Part shown: piece by piece, positions 57,241 to 64,000 of the stretch
How the letters are laid out: each line of letters opens with the position of its first letter
Numbering within the stretch: position 1 is the first letter of the stretch
Assembly (NCBI GenBank): GCA_963675135.1
Contig: OY776120.1
Coordinates: 22,906,001 to 22,970,000 of the forward strand
DNA: 64,000 nucleotides
Origin: Galeopsis tetrahit
Lineage: Eukaryota; Streptophyta; Magnoliopsida; Lamiales; Lamiaceae
Direction of reading: 5' to 3'
The notes under the pieces: generated by a model
What the model saw: only the letters and a program-made list of their open reading frames with translations
Databases searched by the model: none
What the model was told of the DNA's origin: nothing
Position numbers and translations under genes: made by a program

Positions 57241-58289
57241 GGTAAATATTTTTCAATACACTCTTAACTCTAGAGGGCTGCAACATATAATTGTCTATGT
57301 ATGGACATGTTTCAGAAGGTACACACTACACACCTACCATGAAAAGAGACTGACCTTTAACTTTTATTTATCGTCATTGCAAAAGACAATAGAATAAGAA
57401 ATTATCTTATTCGAAACTTTATGGGAGCCGTGTCATCGAAACACTCAATATTATTCTCAAAATAAAAACTTTACTACCAACATTCCTTCCAAAATAAAAA
57501 TTTGTCCTCAATAATGTAATTTTCAAGTCTGGTATAACAATCAATCTAGTTACATTATACAAATCGGACATTAGGTCAATGTTCGTAAGCAACATTATAT
57601 GGACACATAATTTTTAGAACTAATCGATGGTCTGATCATGACGTTTTCCTATAGTTCCATTCACATTTTCTAAAGTTTTTTTATTCTGATTTCACCAAAA
57701 TTCTGCTTTCCAAAACATAGTTTGAGAATGGCGTTTTAACACTTTGGGAAAAATAAAGTGTTTATTTCTACTAATTTATGAACAGTGTCGCCATGAGACC
57801 ATCTCACTTTGAATAAGATAAGTTTTTATTCGTACTAATTACTGTTAATGGTATTACTGATTACAATTTATGGTATTACTCGTTATTACTTATTGTATTA
57901 ACGACTATAATAAAATCATACATATAATATTATTTTGTATTAAAATTAAAAAAAAAATACAAATGAAAAAATGGAAAATAAAAAAAAAAGTAAAAGGAAA
58001 AAAAACGAAGGAATTAAAAGTTTGGAATAAAAACTGAAAATGGGAGAAAAAGAGGAAAGGGAAGAAAACTTAGAAAGAAAAAAAATCAAGATTTTTGCCT
58101 CGATAGTTTTTTTTTAAAATTATGTTTTACGATTTTTTTCTAAAAATATGGATGACTTGATGGTGAATCGACGGTAACTCGGTAATGACTTGACTACATA
58201 TTGTAAATATACAAATTAAGGTTGATTTTATTATATTTTGTGTAAATTAATAAAAGGATAATATAGTATTTTAAATGTAATTACTTTTT

Positions 58290-59000
58290 TAAAAATATTT
58301 TTGGGGTGAACTCATAAAATGAGGGGTATAGATAAACGTGGTAAAAAATAATAATTTAGGGGTGAACTCATAAAATGAGCGGGTGCACATAACCGTGATA
58401 AAAATGATTTGGGGGTGAACTCCTAAAATGAACGGGTGCACATAACCGTGATAAAAAATGATTTGGGGGTGAACTCCTAAAATGAACGGGTGCAGATAAC
58501 CGTAGTAAAAAAAGATTTGGGGTGAACTCATAAAATGAGGGGTGTAGATAATTTAGGGGTGAACTCATAAAATCAACGGGTGCAGATAATCGTAGTAAAA
58601 AAATGATTTTTGGGTGAACTCATTAAATGAGTGGGTGTAGATAAAATATAAATAAAAAATTTAAATTGGTGTGTACCGGTATCTTGCATGTACTCGAGTA
58701 TCACCCTACAAATTAGGGTTGATTTTATTATATTTTGTGTAAATTAATAAAAAGATAATATAGTCCTTTAAATGTAAATACTCCATTTAAAAAAAAAAAT
58801 CTTTTGAGGTGAACTTATAAAATGAGTAGGTACAGATAAGCGTGGTAAAAAATAATTTTGGGTGAACTTATAAAATGAGCGATTACAGATAACCATGGTT
58901 AAAAAATGATTTGGGGTGAACTCATAAATTGAGCGGGTGCAGATAACCGTAGTAAAAAAATAATTTGAGGGTGAACTAATTAAATGAGCAGGTGTAGATA
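58290..59000 (-). repeat. Subterminal tandem repeat of about 50-57 bp in M1
   Basis: GTGAACTCATAAAATGAG followed by CGGGTGCAGATAACCGT(A/G)GT and an AAAATGATTT spacer recurs about eleven times. The same repeat in the opposite orientation is in M2 and M3. Confidence 0.9.
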
Positions 59001-59367
59001 AAATATAAATAAAATAATAATTTAATTCTATTAAAAAAAATCTAATTTTACGTTCTTATTGTTTAATTTAAATAATATTATTATTAATTTTAATAAAGGA
59101 TAAAATAGTAAATAATAAAATAAAATTTAAATAATTATTTTAATATATTAAAAAAAAGGCAACAGGTATCAAGTTAGGGCGACACAGAGGGCGACACAGA
59201 GCAATGCAATTTGACATCCGAACTATTAATAGTCCAGGCGATACAAAAACTATCCTAAGAAAATCCCATGACAGAGTGGAGAGAATAGTTCAAGATTTAA
59301 TTTTAATTTTCTCCAACTTTGGGTTGATCTCATTTTCGTCTAAGATTTTGTCGTTCTTGGTCAACTG

Positions 59368-59520
59368 CTCCCTCCGTCCCAGTGGTAACTATTCTCTCTC
59401 CCATTTCATTATATTTTTATGTCTCTTAATTACATCATCTCTAATACATTACTTATTATATTAGTATTTCTTAATTTTCGTGCCCGGAGCTCATGGGGAG
59501 CTTTTCCGGGACGGAGGGAG
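59368..59520. mobile_element. Stowaway MITE, 153 bp
   Basis: The ends CTCCCTCCGTCCCAGTGGTA and CCGGGACGGAGGGAG are paired; TA follows on the right, but the left flank is TG, so one duplication copy has mutated. The GGAGCTCATGGGGAGCTTTT block is shared with the MITE at 46116-46353. Confidence 0.85.
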
Positions 59521-59841
59521 TATTTTTTTTAGGAGGGTTTTACAAGATCATCAAGTAGAATTACAAGTCATGAACTAAGATCTTGATCTTCAAATCAATG
59601 CGGATATTGCCGTTCACTTTAATCGTGAGAAGAGAAAGACAAGTTTCCCTTTGCCTTAAGGGATGTGCATGTCTCCATCCAATCTTTAAACGAGACAACC
59701 ACTAAGGTGTTTCATGTCAAGAATAGAAAATAAAAAAAATAGGCAAAGTTCAACTCAATATCCGAACCCAATAACTAGAATCCAAGAACTCTCGCTATCT
59801 CAAGAAGCCCAACCACAAAAAATAGACCCACAACCACAACA

Positions 59842-59965
59842 GAGCCCCCATAGTTATGGGACGCACAAATACTACCTAAAAAACAATAAACAAGATCAAC
59901 GAAGAAGCCCCCATAACTGGGACGCACAAATACTACCTAAAAAACAATAAACAAGATCAACGAAG
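59842..59965 (+). repeat. Two-unit tandem repeat of about 62 bp
   Basis: AGCCCCCATA...GGGACGCACAAATACTACC...CAAGATCAACGAAGA occurs twice; the second unit lacks two bases. Confidence 0.85.
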
Positions 59966-60059
59966 AAATACCCGAACAGTCACCGTAACTCCATTCGAGA
60001 TAATTTCTACGCTGATCCCTACCCAAAAGCAAAAAAATTGAAAAGAGCGGAGCAGCGAC

Positions 60060-60240
60060 GACGACTACAACAAAGTAGATCTAAGGATCTGCTTTCTAGA
60101 TCGAAAAGGACGGCGACGGCGGAAGACAACGACGACGGACAGTGACGATTCAGATTTGAAACTATAACTCACAGATCTACAAGATCTACAAGAGAACGAG
60201 CAGATCTACATGAAAGAAGGCTAGATCTACAAGCTCTGCA
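60060..60240 (+). repeat. Scattered AGATCTAC boxes
   Basis: TAGATCT/AGATCTAC occurs about eight times in 180 bp, with CGACGACGAC triplets between. Low-complexity; could be coding or 5' UTR on the minus strand. Confidence 0.5.
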
Positions 60241-60839
60241 AGAGAAAGAAAGAGGAGGAGACTGCACTGTGTGGATCACATCTGGAGTGTGTGAAAATCG
60301 CACACACACGCTCCGCCCAAAAATTAGTTTACCATAAGTACCAGAGCAGATGCACACGAAAACGTTTTTTTTTTTTTTTCCTAATGCATGCGTCGAGATG
60401 TTGCAGAAAGTGTGAGGTTGGGTCAGACTATTGAGTCAGGGGACGAGAGCAAGATTACTAGAGACATCAAACTTGTATTATTTTGGACATTTCGTTGTAA
60501 GTTTTTTATTTTTTTAAAATGAAAAAAAATTATTATTTCTATTTTTTCTTATTTTTATTTCTTCTTTATCTTTTTTTGGGTTTTCTTAGGATAGTCTTTG
60601 AGTCGTCTGAACTATTAATAGTCCGGATGTTAAATTGTATCGTTTTGTGTCGCCCTAACTTGATACCTGTTGACTTTTTTTAATATTTTAAAATAATTAT
60701 TTAAAATTTATTTTATTATTTACTATTTTATCCTTAATTAAAATTAATAATAATAATATTAAAATTAAACAATTAGAGCGTAAAATTAGATTTTTTTAAC
60801 AGAATTAGATTATTATTTTATTTATATTTTATCTACACC

Positions 60840-61380
60840 TACTTATTTAATTAGTACACCTTCAAATTATTTTTTTACTACGGTTATCTGCACCCGCTCA
60901 TTTTATTAGTTCACCCAAAATCATTTTTTAACCATGATTATCTGTCATCGCTCATTTTATAAGTTCACCCCAAAATTATTTTTTTAGCACAATTATTTGT
61001 ACCTGCTCATTTTATAAGTTCACCCTAATTTTTTTTCTTCAAATAATTACATTTTAAAAACTATATTATCCTTTTATTAATTTATACAAAATATAATAAA
61101 ATCAACTCTAATTTGTAGAATGATAGTTGGGTACATGCAAGATACCGATACACACCAATTTTAATTTTTTATTTATATTTTATTTATATCCACTCATTTA
61201 ATGAGTTCACCCAATTTTTTTTTTTACTACGGTTATCTGCACCCGCTCATTTTATGAGTTCACCCCCAAATCATTTTTTATCACGGTTATGTGCACCCGC
61301 TCATTTAATGAGTTCACCCTTAAATTATATTTTTACCACGTTTATCTGCACCCCTCATTTTATGAGTTCACCCCAAAATA
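60840..61380 (+). repeat. Subterminal tandem repeat in M2
   Basis: CTGCACCCGCTCATTTTAT, GAGTTCACCC and ACTACGGTTAT blocks recur at roughly 50-60 bp, the reverse of those in M1. Confidence 0.9.
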
Positions 61381-62289
61381 TTTTTTAAAAAATAATTACA
61401 TTTAAAAGACTATATTATCCTTTTATTAATTTACAAAAAATATAATAAAATCAACCTTAATTTGTATATTTACAATTTGTAGTCGAGTCATTATCGAGTT
61501 ACCGTCGATTCACCATCAAGTCACCCATATTTTTAGAAAAAAATCGTAAAACATAATTTAAAAGAAAAAACTATCGAAATTAACCACAAATCTTGATTTT
61601 TTTTTCTTTTTTATTTTTCTTCCCCTTCCTCTTTTTCTCCCATTTTCAGTTTTTATTCCAAACTTTTAATTTCTTCGTTTTTTTTTCCTTTTTATTTTTA
61701 TTTTTCTGCCTTTATTTTTCATTTTTTCATGTGTATTTTTTAAAATTTTAATACAAAATAATATTATAGGAAAACGTCATGCTTAGACCATCGATTAGTT
61801 CTAAAAAACACGTGTCCATATAATATTGCTTAAGAATATTGACCTAAAGTCCGATTTGTACAATGAAACTAGATTGATTGTTACAAGACTTGAAAATCAC
61901 ATTATTGAGGACACATTTTTATTTTGGAAAGAATGTTGGTAGTAAAGTTTTTATTCTGAAAATAATATTGAGTGTTTCGATGACACGACTCCCATAAAGT
62001 TTCGAATAAGATAATTTCTTATTTTATTGTCTTTTTACAATGACGATAAATAAAAGTTAAAGGCCAGTCTCTCTTCATGGTAGGTGTGTAGTGTGTACCT
62101 TCTGAAACATGTTCATGCACAGACAATTATATGTTGCAGCATCTAGAGTTAAAAGTGAATTGAAAAATATTTACTTAGATTCAAATGAAAAAAATACGTA
62201 AATCCTTATAAACAATAGAGTGTATATAAAAATTTACCTGTATAAATTATGATTGATTGTATTATATTTTGTTTAGATTAATAGAAGAG

Positions 62290-62780
62290 CACTATATTAA
62301 TTTTAAGTGAAATTGTTTTTAAAAAATAATTTGGGGGCGGGGGGTGAAGTCAATAAAAGAGGGGTGTAAATAACCGTGGTCAATTGTTTATATATAAATT
62401 ATGATTGATTGTATTATATTTTATGTAAATTAATAGAAGGGCATTATAGTAATTTTAGATGTAATTTTTTTAAAATAATAATTATTGGGGGTGAAGTCAA
62501 CCAATGTGGGGGTGTAAATAACCGTGGTCAATTGTTTATACAGTATATATAAATTAATAGAAGGGTACTATAGTAGTTTTAGGTATAAATTTTTTTAAAT
62601 AATAATTTAGGCGGTGAAGTCAACAAAAGTAGGGTGTAAATAACTGTGATCAATTGTTTATATAATTTGTGGGGGTGAAGTTAACAAAAGTGGAGGTGTA
62701 AATAACTGTGGTAAATTGTTTATATAATTTGTGAGGGTAAAGACGTAAAGTTAACAAAAGTGGGGGTGTAGTCAATTATA
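62290..62780 (+). repeat. Second tandem repeat set near the right end of M2
   Basis: GGGGGTGAAGTCAACAAAAG, GGGGTGTAAATAACCGTGGT and CAATTGTTTATAT blocks recur four to five times. It resembles the other set in wording (GTGAA...TAACCGTGGT), so both may derive from one ancestral unit. Confidence 0.8.
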
Positions 62781-63173
62781 AGATTGAAATTTAAATTTAA
62801 ATTAGGTGTGTACGGTGCATACGAGTGTATGGGAGAATTTGACATTAAAATAAATATTATATATATCAATTAATTTTTTATTAATAATGTGAGGATAAAT
62901 TTGTAATTTTATAATTATATATTTAAAATTATTAAATTTAATTTAAAAGTGTGATAGGGCGACAAAAAGCGATAATAAGTGCAATGCAAGGCGATGGATT
63001 CTGCGACGCCAAATGCAACAAGTAGCAGGTCATTAAATATAAGCCATTAGATTTCAGATCTGATGACTCAGATTACTGGACTGTTCATAGTCCAGGCGAT
63101 ACCTGGACTGTCCTTAGAAGGCCCCATCTTTTTTATTTTCTCTATATTTTTTTTCTTTTACATATTCTTACTT

Positions 63174-64000
63174 GGGATTTTCTTAGGATAGTTTTTGTAT
63201 TGCCTGGACTATTAATAGTTCGGATGTCAAATTGCATCGCTATGTGTCGCCCTCTGTGTCGCCCTAACTTGATACCTGTTGCCTTTTTTTAATATTTTAA
63301 AATAATTATTTAAATTTTATTTTATTATTTACTATTTTATCCTTTATTAAAATTAATAATAATATTATTTAAATTAAACAATACGAACGTAAAATTAGAT
63401 TTTTTTAATAGAATTAAATTATTATTTTATTTATATTTTATCTACACCTGCTCATTTAATTAGTTCACCCTCAAATTATTTTTTTACTACGTTATCTGCA
63501 CCCGCTCATTTTATGAGTTCACCCAAATCATTTTTTAACCATGGTTATCTGCAATCGCTCATTTTATAAGTTCACCCAAAATTATTTTTTACCACGGTTA
63601 TCTGTACCTGCTCATTTTATAAGTTGCACCTCAGAAGATTTTTTTTTTAAATGAAGTAATTACATTTAAAGGACTATATTATCCTTTTATTAATTTACAC
63701 AAAATATAATAAAATCAACCCTAATTTGTAGGGTGATACTCGAGTACATGCAAGATACCGGTACACACCAATTTTAATTTTTTATTTATATTTTATCTAC
63801 ACCCACTCATTTAATGAGTTCACCCAAAAATCATTTTTTTTACTACGGTTATCTGCACCAGTTCATTTTATGAGTTCACCCCCAAATCATTTTTTTTATC
63901 ACGGTTATGTGCACCCGCTCATTTTATGAGTTCATCCCTAAATTATCTACACCCCTCATTTTATGAGTTCACCCCAAATCTTTTTTTACTACGGTTACCT
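63174..64000 (+). mobile_element. Mutator-like element M3, left part (runs past the window end)
   Basis: It begins GGGATTTTCTTAGGATAGTT and follows the order of M2: terminal block, AT-rich block, then CTGCACCCGCTCATTTTATG tandem repeats to the window end. Same orientation as M2, from which it is separated by only 48 bp. The right end and target duplication are outside. Confidence 0.8.

Larger units (their letters stand above)
55627..59267 (-). mobile_element. Mutator-like non-autonomous element M1, 3.6 kb
   Basis: The left end GGGGCCTTCTAAGGACAGTC and right end (reverse complement GGGATTTTCTTAGGATAGTT) are related inverted repeats that share GTCGCCTGGACTAT/TATCGCCTGGACTATTAATA. A perfect 9-bp duplication ATGACAGAG (55618-55626 and 59268-59276) is diagnostic of Mutator-like elements. 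No transposase ORF. Subterminal tandem repeats fill 58290-59000. It is inserted 211 bp after the EXO84C stop codon. Orientation is given relative to M2. Confidence 0.88.
59277..60567. other. Spacer between M1 and M2 with a Stowaway MITE and an unexplained GC-richer segment
   Basis: It contains a Stowaway MITE (59368-59520), a two-unit tandem repeat (59842-59965) and a segment at 60000-60310 that is clearly more GC-rich than its surroundings and rich in AGATCTAC boxes. The last looks like the first exon or 5' UTR of something on the minus strand, but I recognise no protein. Confidence 0.5.
60578..63125 (+). mobile_element. Mutator-like non-autonomous element M2, 2.5 kb, inverted relative to M1
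   Basis: The left end GGGTTTTCTTAGGATAGTC equals the right end of M1 in reverse; the right end GACTGTCCTTAGAAGGCCCC equals the left end of M1 in reverse. The duplication ATCTTTTTT is at 60568-60576 and 63126-63134, with one extra T on the left. The order of internal blocks is that of M1 reversed, except for a shorter middle. No ORF of note. Confidence 0.85.

Noticed and set aside
60169..60357. Minus-strand 62-aa ORF in the MULE spacer
   Set aside because: Too short, Ser/Arg/Leu repeats from the AGATCTAC boxes; reported only as an unexplained island.
55627..63125. One giant foldback transposon spanning the whole palindrome
   Set aside because: Each half has its own 9-bp target duplication, so two separate Mutator-like insertions explain it better.

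Overview
The window is nuclear DNA of a flowering plant, most likely a eudicot. It holds two intron-rich housekeeping genes, both on the + strand, in a dense bed of plant mobile elements: Ty1/copia of the Tork and Sirevirus types, CACTA, Mutator-like, hAT, Tourist and Stowaway MITEs, tRNA-derived SINEs and a LINE tail. I could not fix genus or family from sequence alone.

Layout. 1-13273: 3' part of a Tork/Tnt1-like Copia element (A), split inside its integrase region by a young Sirevirus-like Copia element (B, 1124-10895, target duplication GAAGT). 13437-20314: ZPR1 zinc-finger gene in 16 exons (496 aa); its start codon lies 164 bp downstream of element A's 3' LTR, and its introns hold three MITEs, a LINE tail and a tandem repeat. 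21771-42704: a nested stack. A solo LTR (target duplication CTCAC) contains a small minus-strand TRIM-like element (22233-35830) and a CACTA element (35985-42195, duplication CAA). The TRIM contains a second CACTA (22484-24935, duplication ATG) and an older Sirevirus copy (C, 25282-35310, duplication AAATC). Element C's 3' LTR contains another solo LTR (33009-34642, duplication ACATT). 42710-49970: AT-rich intergenic DNA with two hAT-type elements, Tourist and Stowaway MITEs, a SINE fragment and a decayed Harbinger-type Myb/SANT ORF. 49971-55415: EXO84C-like exocyst gene in 7 exons (780 aa), with a SINE and a Stowaway MITE in its introns. 55627-64000: three copies of one non-autonomous Mutator-like family; the first two face each other and form a large imperfect palindrome around a 1.3-kb spacer.

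How the parts relate. The host genes act in different processes: ZPR1 in translation-factor/nuclear signalling biology, EXO84C in vesicle tethering. The mobile DNA shows a clear insertion order through its target duplications. Sirevirus copies B and C are defective in complementary places: B has lost most of gag but keeps a long extra ORF after pol, while C keeps gag but has lost that ORF. The near-identical LTRs of B, despite a degraded interior, suggest it moved recently using proteins supplied in trans. Its LTRs also carry a perfect three-unit heat-shock element that is damaged in both LTRs of C.
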